Below are positions 21,063-29,589 of a stretch of DNA of 38,259 nucleotides, in pieces. Under the pieces are notes generated by a model. That model was not told the origin of the DNA. It ran no database searches and worked only from the letters and a program-made list of their open reading frames with translations. Origin of the DNA: an uncultured Chloroflexales bacterium. Its GTDB lineage: Bacteria; Chloroflexota; Chloroflexia; Chloroflexales; Chloroflexaceae. The position numbers were made by a program, and so were the translations under genes. Position 1 is the first letter of the stretch. Each line of letters begins with the position of its first letter. The stretch spans positions 1-38,259 of the forward strand of contig CALCJV010000097.1 of NCBI GenBank assembly GCA_937967405.1. Reading direction: 5' to 3'.

Positions 21063-22607
21063 ATGGCATCCGCGCCGCCCCCGCGCTCATATCGTTCAGC
21101 GCGTGATCGGGTTGCCCAACGCCGTGCCCGCAACCAACGTGCCGCAGCAGTCAGCACCTCGCGCCGCACCCGCTCCGGCTGTAGCTCGATCATTGCTGGA
21201 AGTATCGCCGCCCTGCTCCTAACCGGCTTGGTGATCTTCGTCCTAACCGGCTTTGCAACCCGCACGCTCGATACGATCCAGCAAGCTGATCCACGCCTGC
21301 ACGTCGAAAGGAAGAGCGCGGCAGTGCAAGAACCCCTGCCCCGCGCCGACCTTGAGCCATTCACCATCCTGCTGCTCGGTGTAGATACCCGCACCGACGA
21401 AGCCGCCGCCCCGCGCAGCGATACCTTGATTGTCGTGCATGTCAATCCGCAGCAGAAGTGGGCCAGCATGCTCTCGATCCCGCGTGACTCAATGGTTGAG
21501 ATTCCGTATGTGGGTTACCAGAAGATCAATGCCGCCTACCCTATCGGATATCTCGATGCAGAGGCAATCTATGGGCCGGGTACGGCTCCAGCGGCTGGTG
21601 GGGCGGCTCTCGCCGCTGAGACCGTTGAGCGGTTTCTGGGTATTCCGGTTGACTATACCGCCCAAGTGGATTTTCTCGGGTTTGAGCGGCTGATAGATAT
21701 TATGGGCGGGTTGGTGATTGATGTGCCCAAGCCCCTGCTGGATGCCGAATATCCGACCGAGAATTTCGGCTTTGAGCGGCTCTACATCCCCGCTGGGCTG
21801 CAAGTCTTCGATGGGGCAACGGCCCTGCGCTATGCCCGTTCGCGCCACAGTGACTCGGACTTTGACCGGAGCTGCCGCCAGCAACGGGTACTCCGCGCAA
21901 TGCTGCGCCAAGCTCGTTCGCAGGATGTGTTGGATCAGGCTGCACGCCTGCCTGAGCTAGTCAAGAACCTCGAACAGAGTGTCTCGACCACTCTGCCGAT
22001 CAGCGAGTTGGGGGTACTCTATAGCCTCGCCGATTTCGCTCGTTCGCTCAATACCGACAGTATCATCCAGCTGAGTATCAATCCAGATAATGTGCGGATG
22101 AATGTGCAAGGCTCCGACATCTACTGGGATCCGTATGATGTGCAACGCCTTGTCAGCCGCATGATGGCAGGCCCTGCTACCAACGATGATGGGGTTGTAA
22201 CCATCCAAGTGCGGAATGGCGCAGGTGTGGTTGGGCTGGCCGGACAAGTGACCCGTATGCTTGCCAGTGAAGGCCAGACGATGCTCACTCCGGCCGATGC
22301 CCCCCGCCGCTATACACGCACCACAATCATTGATTACACGGGCAATGTTGCCGCCCGCGAACAGCTTGCCGAATTGCTAGGGCTGCCCCAAAGCCAGATT
22401 CGCTCAGCTCCAGATGAGACCGATCCGCCGGCCCAGAATGGGGTTGATCTGGTGCTCGTGGTGGGCGAAGATTATGACGAGGCGTGGACGGTCGTGCGCC
22501 CCAATGCCCCCACGCCCGAACCACCCCCGCCTGCTGCATTGCCAGTTGCGGGTGATGCGGGGCGCGATCTGCCGAACCTGCCTGAAGGCTGTAGTCCCGA
22601 TTTCTAG
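21063..22607 (+). CDS. LytR-CpsA-Psr (LCP) family protein with LytR_C domain
   Basis: A 514-residue membrane-anchored protein. It has a basic cytoplasmic N-terminus (residues 1-38) and one helix at about 42-65. The LCP catalytic domain at about 95-300 has TILLLGVDTR, RSDTLIVVHVN, MLSIPRDSMVEI, KINAAYPIG and the ALRYARSRHSDSDFDRSCRQQRVL arginine-rich motif. A LytR_C-type domain follows at about 380-480 (VTIQVRNGAGVVGLAGQVTRML), then a proline-rich tail. LCP proteins transfer undecaprenyl-linked glycopolymers to peptidoglycan outside the cell. This fits a Gram-positive-type envelope and the LPxTG protein in the window. It follows the phosphatase gene in one unit and is closed by the hairpin at 22627. 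Confidence 0.92.
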   Translation: MASAPPPRSYRSARDRVAQRRARNQRAAAVSTSRRTRSGCSSIIAGSIAALLLTGLVIFVLTGFATRTLDTIQQADPRLHVERKSAAVQEPLPRADLEPFTILLLGVDTRTDEAAAPRSDTLIVVHVNPQQKWASMLSIPRDSMVEIPYVGYQKINAAYPIGYLDAEAIYGPGTAPAAGGAALAAETVERFLGIPVDYTAQVDFLGFERLIDIMGGLVIDVPKPLLDAEYPTENFGFERLYIPAGLQVFDGATALRYARSRHSDSDFDRSCRQQRVLRAMLRQARSQDVLDQAARLPELVKNLEQSVSTTLPISELGVLYSLADFARSLNTDSIIQLSINPDNVRMNVQGSDIYWDPYDVQRLVSRMMAGPATNDDGVVTIQVRNGAGVVGLAGQVTRMLASEGQTMLTPADAPRRYTRTTIIDYTGNVAAREQLAELLGLPQSQIRSAPDETDPPAQNGVDLVLVVGEDYDEAWTVVRPNAPTPEPPPPAALPVAGDAGRDLPNLPEGCSPDF

Positions 22608-22626
22608 CTAGCCGCGCACGCCCCCC

Positions 22627-22652
22627 GCGCCGTGTCAGCCCCGACACGGCGT
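22627..22652. terminator. hairpin terminator between convergent genes
   Basis: The 9-bp arms CGCCGTGTC / GACACGGCG have a six-base loop and a G-T extension, followed by TTGTCTC on the plus strand. It lies between the LCP stop (22607) and the last gene of the long minus-strand operon (22670). It may end both transcripts. Confidence 0.75.
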
Positions 22653-22669
22653 TGTCTCAATGGAGCCTG

Positions 22670-23449
22670 CTAGATTCGATGCAGAAACTTCAACAGCGCA
22701 GTATTAAACACTTCCGCCTGTTCAAGATTGGGTAGGTGTCCGGCACGCGGCACAAGGGTGAGGCTACTGCCATCAATCGCATTCTGGAGTTCTTGCATCA
22801 CCGTAGGCGGGGTCAACACATCCTGTTCGCCCCCGATCAGCAAGGTGGGCACGCGGATGTAGGGCAGCAGCTCGGTGGCATCCGCCCGCACCGCCATGCC
22901 GCGCAATGCCGCCGCAATGCCTGCTGGTGCAGTTGCAAGGATCATCTCACGCACCTGCGCTACCACCTCTGGATTAGCATCAGGGGCAAGCAGGCGCGGG
23001 AGCATCAACTCCGCGATGGCGGCTGGGCCCTGTGTTTCAGCAATCTGAGCATTCGTCTCGCGGGCAGCTTGGGCTTCAGGCGTATCAGCGGTGGCGCGGG
23101 TATCGGCTAACACCAGTGCATGCACCATGCGTGGGTAGTGGCGCAATAGCTCGAAGGCAATGTAGCCACCCATCGAAAGCCCTACCACCACCACCTTCTG
23201 GAGGCGCAGATGGGTCAGCAAGGCATACAGGTCATCGGCCATGATTGGCATCGTGCTGGGGGTAGTGGGGACACTGCTCTGCCCAAAGCCGCGCAGATCG
23301 GGGACGATTACCTGATAGTGGCTCTCCAACATATGCACTTGAGCGGTCCACATGGCTCCGGAAAGCGGAAACGCATGCACGAGTAGGATCGGCAATCCAC
23401 TGCCGCGCACGGTATAGGCGAGGTTGATCCCGTTGTGTTCGAAGTTCAT
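22670..23449 (-). CDS. alpha/beta hydrolase
   Basis: A 259-residue alpha/beta-fold hydrolase of the 3-oxoadipate enol-lactonase/esterase-like group. The oxyanion region LLVHAFPLSGAMW, the DLRGFGQS loop, the nucleophile elbow GLSMGG, an Asp in IGGEQDVLTPP and a His in AGHLPNLEQ complete the triad. The substrate is not predictable. The start at 23449 has AAAGGA six bases upstream. An alternative ATG at 23470 overlaps the stop of the glycosyltransferase gene (TAATG) and would allow coupled translation. It is the last gene of the long minus-strand operon. Confidence 0.87.
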   Translation of the reverse strand: MNFEHNGINLAYTVRGSGLPILLVHAFPLSGAMWTAQVHMLESHYQVIVPDLRGFGQSSVPTTPSTMPIMADDLYALLTHLRLQKVVVVGLSMGGYIAFELLRHYPRMVHALVLADTRATADTPEAQAARETNAQIAETQGPAAIAELMLPRLLAPDANPEVVAQVREMILATAPAGIAAALRGMAVRADATELLPYIRVPTLLIGGEQDVLTPPTVMQELQNAIDGSSLTLVPRAGHLPNLEQAEVFNTALLKFLHRI

Positions 23450-23469
23450 GACCCATCCTTTCATTGGCA

Positions 23470-24714
23470 TTACAAGACCGCCTCAAGGCGTGGCACAATC
23501 ACCGCCCAGTCGTAGTGGCTCCGCACCAATTGCCGGCCCCGTTTGCCCATATGCTCGGCCAGCTGGGGCATGTCAAGCAGCCACAGCACCGCAGCCGCGA
23601 AGGTTTGCGGGGTATCACCAAGCAGCAGCTGTTCGCTATGGTGCAGTTCGGGCACGCCCTCTGCACCCAAGCTCGTTGAGACAATCGGGAGGCTCATCGC
23701 AAGAGCTTCGAGGAGCTTCAGGCGAATGCCACCGCCCACGCGCAACGGCACTACATACACTGCGGCACGCTCCATATAGGGGCGTACATCAGGCACGTCG
23801 GCAACAACAATGATCTGCTGCTGCTCGTTGTGCAGGGCGACAATCTCCGGCACAGGGCTGCGTCCTACCACCACAAAGCGGGCACGCGGCTGACGCAGCT
23901 GTATCTGGGGCAGCACCTCCCGCGCAAACCACAATACGCCATCTACGTTGGGACGAAAATTGAGCGTGCCCGTAAACACCAGATCAAGCGGACCATCGGG
24001 GGTGGGGGGAGGGCGGTGGCGGGGTTGGAAGTAGATCGTATCCACGCCATTCGGTACAATCGTCATCGGCGTATCGGGGCAGAGTTGGTGGAGGGCTTGA
24101 CGGTCCTCCTCCGAGACGACGATCACCCGATCATACTGGCGCATCATCTGTTGTTCAAACAGAGCCAGTTTGCCCCACTGCATCAGTGAATAGGGCACAG
24201 CCGCGAGGGTGCGCGGAGTCCGTAACTCGGCATTGAGCAGGTTTTCGAAATCAATTGAAGCGGCCCGGCGTTGGAGTACATACTCGGCATTAAACTGATC
24301 AAGGATGCGGAGTGGTGGCGGTCTATGCTCAATCGGGTGCAAGCCGTAGTGGGCCATCTCGATACTTTCAGCCAAGATCACATCGAAGGGCTGTTGGGTC
24401 ACCAGTTCCTGCAACGCAGCGGTATAAGCCGGACTGACATTCCGCAACGCCATATCCGGCAGGGGCGAGGCCAGTGTCGTCCATGTGCGCTGCCAGAGTG
24501 TGCGCTGGGGTGTATCGGTGACAACGTGGACGGCGCAGAAATCGTGCAGGGGTTGCAGGTGATCGCTAGCAGCAGTGGGCAGCTCCGTGCCAAATGTCAG
24601 GCAGGTGATGCGGTGCCGACGGGCTAGCCCCACGAGCAAATGGTACATCCGGAGCGCACCACCACTGCGCGGGGGGTAGGGTGGGTAAGGACAAAGCATT
24701 AAAATCCGCGCCAT
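23470..24714 (-). CDS. GT4-type glycosyltransferase
   Basis: A 414-residue glycosyltransferase with the GT-B fold of family 4. The N-terminal acceptor domain has MLCPYPPYPPRSGGALRMYHLLVGLA. The donor domain begins near VIVPNGVDTIYF..., with LVFTGTLNFRPNVDGVLWF and the nucleotide-sugar segment PLRVGGGIRLKLLEALAMSLPIVST, which contains the conserved glutamates. It probably adds a sugar to an envelope glycan or lipid; donor and acceptor are unknown. The ATG at 24714 lies inside the end of the upstream hydrolase gene (16-base overlap) and follows AGGAG eight bases upstream. Confidence 0.87.
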   Translation of the reverse strand: MARILMLCPYPPYPPRSGGALRMYHLLVGLARRHRITCLTFGTELPTAASDHLQPLHDFCAVHVVTDTPQRTLWQRTWTTLASPLPDMALRNVSPAYTAALQELVTQQPFDVILAESIEMAHYGLHPIEHRPPPLRILDQFNAEYVLQRRAASIDFENLLNAELRTPRTLAAVPYSLMQWGKLALFEQQMMRQYDRVIVVSEEDRQALHQLCPDTPMTIVPNGVDTIYFQPRHRPPPTPDGPLDLVFTGTLNFRPNVDGVLWFAREVLPQIQLRQPRARFVVVGRSPVPEIVALHNEQQQIIVVADVPDVRPYMERAAVYVVPLRVGGGIRLKLLEALAMSLPIVSTSLGAEGVPELHHSEQLLLGDTPQTFAAAVLWLLDMPQLAEHMGKRGRQLVRSHYDWAVIVPRLEAVL

Positions 24715-25637
24715 TTCACTGGCTCCTGTGTCTGATCCACCCGCCATAGCCGCTCGCCAAACGCTTGCTTCAGGTCATTCAAAGCGGTGTAGAGATGGCT
24801 CTCGTGCGTCCAGCCGACGTACCCCCCATAGAGCAGGGTTCCATCGCTGGCACTCATGTAGACGTGTTCCAAACCAGCAAGGTTGCGTCCAACCGATACC
24901 GTCGTGCCGGTATTGAAGCGTAACACCGGCAAGAGCCGGACGGGTGGGCGGTGTGCGTCAGTCATGCCCTGCACCGAATACAGCACCTCCATAATCGCCT
25001 CATCCAGATCAGGATCAGGCGGGTGGCACGGTGTACCGGTCGCATCGTAATGCTGCAATAGCTCAACGAGCCACGCATGGTAGCGCATATCGGTGTGGCT
25101 CATCCCCGGCAGCACCACTTGCGGCACGCCCGGAATGCGCGTTGCTGCCACCATTACCACGCCGTCGCTATGAACATCAGTTGCTCCCGCTAGCACCAGC
25201 ATCGGGAGCTGTTTGGCAAGGGCAGTGGCAATGGGGCGGCGGCTCCGGCCCAGATCGGCAGCAATGCCTAGCCCAAGATTGAGCGGATCAATCACACGCC
25301 CCATATGGGCCCCACCGATGGGCGATGCAAGGAGCGCAAACCACGCCACCCGCGCATGCCACTGCGGATTGCGGTGGAGCACTTCAGTCCAAATCAAGCC
25401 CCCCATCGAGTGCCCGATGATCTTCAGTGGCACATCTGGATGACGATTGAGCTGTTCGGCCGCAAGCTCTTCAACCTGATCAATGAGGGGGGCAATTCGT
25501 AGCCATGTGCGGATATAGCCGAGATCAGGGGCGAATACCAGCGTCTGCTGATCGGCAAGTGCATGGGCAAGCAGCGCGAGCTTATCGGGGGTATCGGCCC
25601 AGCCGTGTTGGGCAAACAAGAGCTGCGTCGGGGTCAT
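24699..25637 (-). CDS. alpha/beta hydrolase, lipase-like
   Basis: A 312-residue protein with an N-terminal lipase/PGAP1-like hydrolase domain (LLFAQHGWADTPDKL, then KIIGHSMGGLIWTEVL with the nucleophile serine, FALLASPIGGAH, and a His in GMSHTDMRYH). About 90 C-terminal residues follow that I do not recognise (DGTLLYGGYVGWTHESHLYTALNDL). There is no signal peptide, so it is probably cytoplasmic. The start at 25637 follows TGAGG eight bases upstream; in-frame starts at 25664 and 25679 overlap the exporter gene. The substrate is unknown. Confidence 0.75.
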   Translation of the reverse strand: MTPTQLLFAQHGWADTPDKLALLAHALADQQTLVFAPDLGYIRTWLRIAPLIDQVEELAAEQLNRHPDVPLKIIGHSMGGLIWTEVLHRNPQWHARVAWFALLASPIGGAHMGRVIDPLNLGLGIAADLGRSRRPIATALAKQLPMLVLAGATDVHSDGVVMVAATRIPGVPQVVLPGMSHTDMRYHAWLVELLQHYDATGTPCHPPDPDLDEAIMEVLYSVQGMTDAHRPPVRLLPVLRFNTGTTVSVGRNLAGLEHVYMSASDGTLLYGGYVGWTHESHLYTALNDLKQAFGERLWRVDQTQEPVKWRGF

Positions 25638-25647
25638 GCGATCAACC

Positions 25648-27537
25648 TCAGTCAGTCGGCTCATACCTCCGGTAGGCAATATACACCAGAAGGCAACTTG
25701 CTATGCAGATTGTACCACTGATACCCAGCAGAATCAACCAGATGAGCACGATTGAGAGATCGAAGTATTGCACTAGAAAGCTGGCCACACTGAACGGGAT
25801 CAGAATGATCATCGCCACCACCCCGAATGAAACCGTATTAATCAGCGTGACAAACAGGGCTTGCAACGGGTCGCTCTCCACATTGCTCAAGGTGGCGGCG
25901 GCAGGGTAGAAAAAAACCACCGCCCCCCGCACCGCCAGCATCGTCGTGAGAATGAGCGGATACCACAAGCCCAACAGGGGCACATGCAGCCAGCGCGAGG
26001 CGTTGCTCAAGGTGGCAACCGCAAGCAGAAACAACCCGCCTGCCCCCCAATACAGGAGCAGGCGTGGCGATTGCACATACCAGAGCAACTGCCAGCGCGA
26101 GACCGGGGCAGCGAGTTCAAGATCGGTGTAGCGCAGGTGGTCGCCCGTATCATTAAAGAGCTGGGTTGCTATCGAGGTGGCGAAGAAGATTGCAGCAATC
26201 AGCCGCCCCAGATTGTACGGCTCGGTCGGATCGTAGATAATCAGGGGCACGACGATCAGCAACCCAAACGCAATCAGATTGCGGAGCGGAACCCGCGCAA
26301 ACTCTTGCAATCGTCGCCATTCGTGGGCACTTGCGCCAGTGCCATACGGCAGGATGCGGGTTGGGATATGGTGTTGATCAGCGGCTGCACGATCCCACTC
26401 ACCGCGCCAGATGATCTGGAACAGGCGTAGCGGGTTGAAGCGAGCGGCGCGGATCAGCTCATCGAGTTGCGAGGGGCGGCCCGCTGGAGCAAGGGCCGGC
26501 TCAAGCAATACGCCTGTGCCGCCAAGCCGCAGCTGGCGCAGCAATTGGTGGGTAATGAGCAGGTGCAACAGCAGCAGCGTGCCCATTGCCAGCACGGGTG
26601 GGGTGGTGATCTGGACGGGCACGAGCAGCAGATCGGCGGTGAGGCTGAGCGGCAGCAGCACCAGCCGCAGCACGGGGCTGCCGAGCACGCCAAACAGCCC
26701 CGTCAGGATGCGCCAATCATTGAGGATGAAGCGGGCAAGCCCCCCCACCAATACAAGCAGCACCAGTAAACCGATCAGGAGCAGGATGCCCCGCACCAGC
26801 CACAGCATCCACCAGCTCTGGCGCGGGGCTTCGCACTGCTCAAGGTCGCGGCGTAAGGCAATCAAGTGCACCATGGCCACAGCTTGGTCTATACTGCTGA
26901 ACAGCACCCAGATCGCCGCCAAGCCCCACAGCCCACTCGGAAAGGGGCTGTAGCCCGCCAGCCGCATGAGCAACGCCACCCCCGCACCCCAAAACAGGAA
27001 GCTCGTGCCAGCGTTGCGGATGTAGTTGAAGCCCAGCCGTTGCACGAGTACCCGTTGGAGGCTGATCGGGGTGGCAAAGAGAATATCCACATCGGCGGGC
27101 GTGAATTTGAGCAGCGTGCTCCGGAAGGCAGCGGTGGTGGCGAAAAAGAGAAACAGCAGCGTGACGGCTCCACGCAGGCTTGCCAGTTCTTCATTGAGCA
27201 GGGCTTGCAACTCGACAAGGCTGAGGGTATCTGTATCAAGCATGTCGGTCAGTTCGGGCGGCTCAGTGCGTTCAGCGTGCCTCGCCGCGTCGCCTTGTGC
27301 AGCACGCTCATTGGTGGGACGCAGCAGGGTGCTCAGTTCGGTGGGAAACGGCGCAAAGAGGATGAAGCTGACGGCGATGAGCATAAAGCCACCATAGAGG
27401 AGCATAAAGATCAGCGTGAGCAGCTGTTCTGGGCGGCGGATCAAGCGGCGCAGGGCATTGCGGAGTTGGCAGAACTGTTTGTAGAGCAGCGCATCCAGAT
27501 TGCGCCAGATGCGTGGCATGGGCACGGGTCGTGGCAT
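25648..27537 (-). CDS. ABC-exporter membrane protein (putative ABC_export family)
   Basis: A 629-residue polytopic membrane protein with about ten or more helices, including LTLIFMLLYGGFMLIAVSFILF, LWLVRGILLLIGLLVLLVLVGGLARFIL and a final LIWLILLGISGTICIASCLLVYIAY. It resembles the 'putative ABC exporter' proteins that pair with a separate ATPase. No ABC ATPase gene is in the window. A cytoplasmic loop has the pattern STLLKFTPADVDILFATPISLQRVLVQRL, which is typical of that family. The ATG at 27537 lies five bases after the stop of the AlbA_2 gene and has no ribosome site, so translation is probably coupled; the ATG at 27519 is an alternative. Confidence 0.75.
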   Translation of the reverse strand: MPRPVPMPRIWRNLDALLYKQFCQLRNALRRLIRRPEQLLTLIFMLLYGGFMLIAVSFILFAPFPTELSTLLRPTNERAAQGDAARHAERTEPPELTDMLDTDTLSLVELQALLNEELASLRGAVTLLFLFFATTAAFRSTLLKFTPADVDILFATPISLQRVLVQRLGFNYIRNAGTSFLFWGAGVALLMRLAGYSPFPSGLWGLAAIWVLFSSIDQAVAMVHLIALRRDLEQCEAPRQSWWMLWLVRGILLLIGLLVLLVLVGGLARFILNDWRILTGLFGVLGSPVLRLVLLPLSLTADLLLVPVQITTPPVLAMGTLLLLHLLITHQLLRQLRLGGTGVLLEPALAPAGRPSQLDELIRAARFNPLRLFQIIWRGEWDRAAADQHHIPTRILPYGTGASAHEWRRLQEFARVPLRNLIAFGLLIVVPLIIYDPTEPYNLGRLIAAIFFATSIATQLFNDTGDHLRYTDLELAAPVSRWQLLWYVQSPRLLLYWGAGGLFLLAVATLSNASRWLHVPLLGLWYPLILTTMLAVRGAVVFFYPAAATLSNVESDPLQALFVTLINTVSFGVVAMIILIPFSVASFLVQYFDLSIVLIWLILLGISGTICIASCLLVYIAYRRYEPTD

Positions 27538-27542
27538 ATAGG

Positions 27543-29009
27543 CTATTTCAGGATGTAGTAGGTGGCCCGGCGTTCGCCCACCTTAAGCAGCAAGCCCCGC
27601 TCAACCAGATCGGCAAAATCACGGCGGATTGTCTCGGCACTCACATCGGGCGCAAGCTCTTGCAGATCGCGGTTGGTGATCCGGTGCTGTTGCTGCAAAA
27701 ACAACAACGCGGCGATCTGGCGTTCGTTCAAGCCCTGCTGCACCCACGCACTCGTATCTATGCCCGTCTGTGGATCGGTGGTGGTGGGCTGCCCATACAG
27801 GATGACAAGGAAGCCAGCTGCCGTTTCACGGAAGACTGGCTCTGGCAATCCGGCGGCAGCCATCTGCGCGAACATGCGGTCAATCCCATAGCCCAGCCGC
27901 TCGATCAAGCCCAGATCGGCCAGCACCTGCACCAGCGTCTCGTTGCGGCTAAACCGTTCCTGCACAAGATTATCCAGCGTAACGTGACCCGGCAAACGGC
28001 CCGGTGAGTAGCACTCCAGCCGATCTGCGAACAGGGCGATGCGGATGCCTTCGCCACGGATGCTGTAGTCACGGTGGGCAACCGCATTGACTAACGCCTC
28101 ACGCACAACCGGCGGCGGGAATTGGGTCCAATCCTCACGCTCCAGCCCGATCATGCGGCTGCCGCGCCGCATATGCTCAAGCAACCAACGTTCGGCGCGG
28201 CGGATGGCATCCGGCAGGGTATCCTGTATATCATCGCGCTCAAACTCATCGGCTAACTCTGGGCCGCGATACTGCACCAGCGTTAGCTCGGCGTGGGGAT
28301 AGCGGCGGATCACCTCACGCCCAAACAGGAGCAAGCCTGCATTCGTTGGGCGCAGCCGTTGGGCGGGCGGGGCAGTGTCGGGCACATCTGGTATCCGGCT
28401 GACACAGCCGCGCCGATACAGCATGGCCATTGGGTCTGGGTCTGTCTCCAAGCCAAGCCGCGTCAGATAGGCGGTGATCCGGTGCGGGTCAAGCTCGTCC
28501 AATGTAGCATCGTCCGGACTAAGGCGTTCCCAACTGACTTCGCCACGTTCATTCAGCAGGCGGCGCAACTCATCTGGGGCGAGCGGCTGATTGGCGTGAT
28601 TGGCACGGCGCAGATACTTGCCGTGCAAGCTGTAGACTTGGGGCAAGCCGGGCGGCACGTGCACCACCAGCACCGTGGCCATACCGTCTGATCCCACCGG
28701 AACCGTGACTGGTGTGGGCAAGGGCACTATCAGCGGCGGGGTACACGCCTGCATCGCCTCTAGCACCACCTCACGCAAGTTGGCAACATCCTGCACCCCC
28801 TCGATGCGTGGCCGATTGCGCCCACCCGCCACCCCAATCAGGAGTGTGCCGCCGTGCGCGTTAGCAAAAGCGACCAGCGTCTCGGCGATCTCATCTGGCT
28901 TGCTGCGTTCGCGCAGCCACGCTAGCTGCTCGCTCTCCGGCTGAGCCAGGAGCGCGACAACTTCGGCACTGCTGAGGCTGGGGGTGGGTGGTAAGATCGG
29001 CTCACTCAT
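27543..29009 (-). CDS. AlbA_2 / HATPase_c_4 regulator-like protein
   Basis: A 488-residue protein with three parts. A Schlafen-type AlbA_2 domain lies at about 22-140 (ESEQLAWLRERSKPDEIAE, LVAFANAHGGTLLIGVAGG). An ATP-binding HATPase_c_4 domain lies at about 280-400 (VREALVNAVAHRDYSIRGEGIRIALF, LECYSPGRLPGHVT, LGYGIDRMF). A DeoR-like winged helix lies at the end (LNERQIAALLFLQQQHRITNRDLQEL, SAETIRRDFADLVERGLL). Proteins of this build are often called RecG-like but lack a helicase; they are thought to act as transcriptional regulators. The ATG at 29009 overlaps the ruvX stop by eight bases. It precedes the exporter gene by five bases and may control it. Confidence 0.85.
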   Translation of the reverse strand: MSEPILPPTPSLSSAEVVALLAQPESEQLAWLRERSKPDEIAETLVAFANAHGGTLLIGVAGGRNRPRIEGVQDVANLREVVLEAMQACTPPLIVPLPTPVTVPVGSDGMATVLVVHVPPGLPQVYSLHGKYLRRANHANQPLAPDELRRLLNERGEVSWERLSPDDATLDELDPHRITAYLTRLGLETDPDPMAMLYRRGCVSRIPDVPDTAPPAQRLRPTNAGLLLFGREVIRRYPHAELTLVQYRGPELADEFERDDIQDTLPDAIRRAERWLLEHMRRGSRMIGLEREDWTQFPPPVVREALVNAVAHRDYSIRGEGIRIALFADRLECYSPGRLPGHVTLDNLVQERFSRNETLVQVLADLGLIERLGYGIDRMFAQMAAAGLPEPVFRETAAGFLVILYGQPTTTDPQTGIDTSAWVQQGLNERQIAALLFLQQQHRITNRDLQELAPDVSAETIRRDFADLVERGLLLKVGERRATYYILK

Positions 29010-29535
29010 ACGGGCTTGGGGCGGGCGGCGGCTCCGGCGCATCGCTGAACCTATCCGGCGCGTAGCTCGCCCGGCTGCGCGTGTGGTCAAGGTAATCTTG
29101 CAGGATCACCATCGCGGCAATCTCATCAATGCGCTGCTTACGCTTCTCCGGCTTCACGCCCATCTCGCGCAGAATCTGCTCGGCGACAGTGCTGGTCAAG
29201 CGTTCATCGAACAATGTCAGCGGCACGCTGACGTGGCTCTGAAGCTGTGCCGCAAACGCCTGCGTGATGTGGGCTTGCACCCCAACCTCGCCACTGAGCG
29301 TCAAGGGCCAGCCAATCACGATTAACTCCACGCGATACTCCTGCACCAGTGCACCGATCTGGGCAAGGGCACGGGCGGGTGGCTGGGCTTGCACAGTGGT
29401 GAGCGGCATCGCAAATTGCCCCGCTTCGTCACTCAGCGCAACCCCGATGCGCTTCTCGCCGACATCCAAGGCAAGCACCCGCCGATACTGGCGATCCGGT
29501 ACGCTATGCGGTGGTGTACTTGGCTGTGGCTCCAT
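29002..29535 (-). CDS. ruvX: YqgF/RuvX family nuclease
   Basis: A 177-residue RNase H-fold protein of the YqgF family, linked to Holliday junction resolution and to 16S rRNA 5'-end processing. Family motifs are LALDVGEKRIGVALSD (Asp24), VIGWPLTLSGEVG, LTLFDERLTSTVAEQIL and IDEIAAMVILQDYLD. A poorly conserved tail of about 25 residues follows. It lies in the same transcription unit as alaS, as in many Firmicutes. The AlbA_2 gene starts within its last codons. Confidence 0.9.
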   Translation of the reverse strand: MEPQPSTPPHSVPDRQYRRVLALDVGEKRIGVALSDEAGQFAMPLTTVQAQPPARALAQIGALVQEYRVELIVIGWPLTLSGEVGVQAHITQAFAAQLQSHVSVPLTLFDERLTSTVAEQILREMGVKPEKRKQRIDEIAAMVILQDYLDHTRSRASYAPDRFSDAPEPPPAPSPYE

Positions 29536-29589
29536 CGTGGGTTCCCTGTTAAAGATGGATGGCGAGAACGGGCCATCGGTGCAGTGTAG

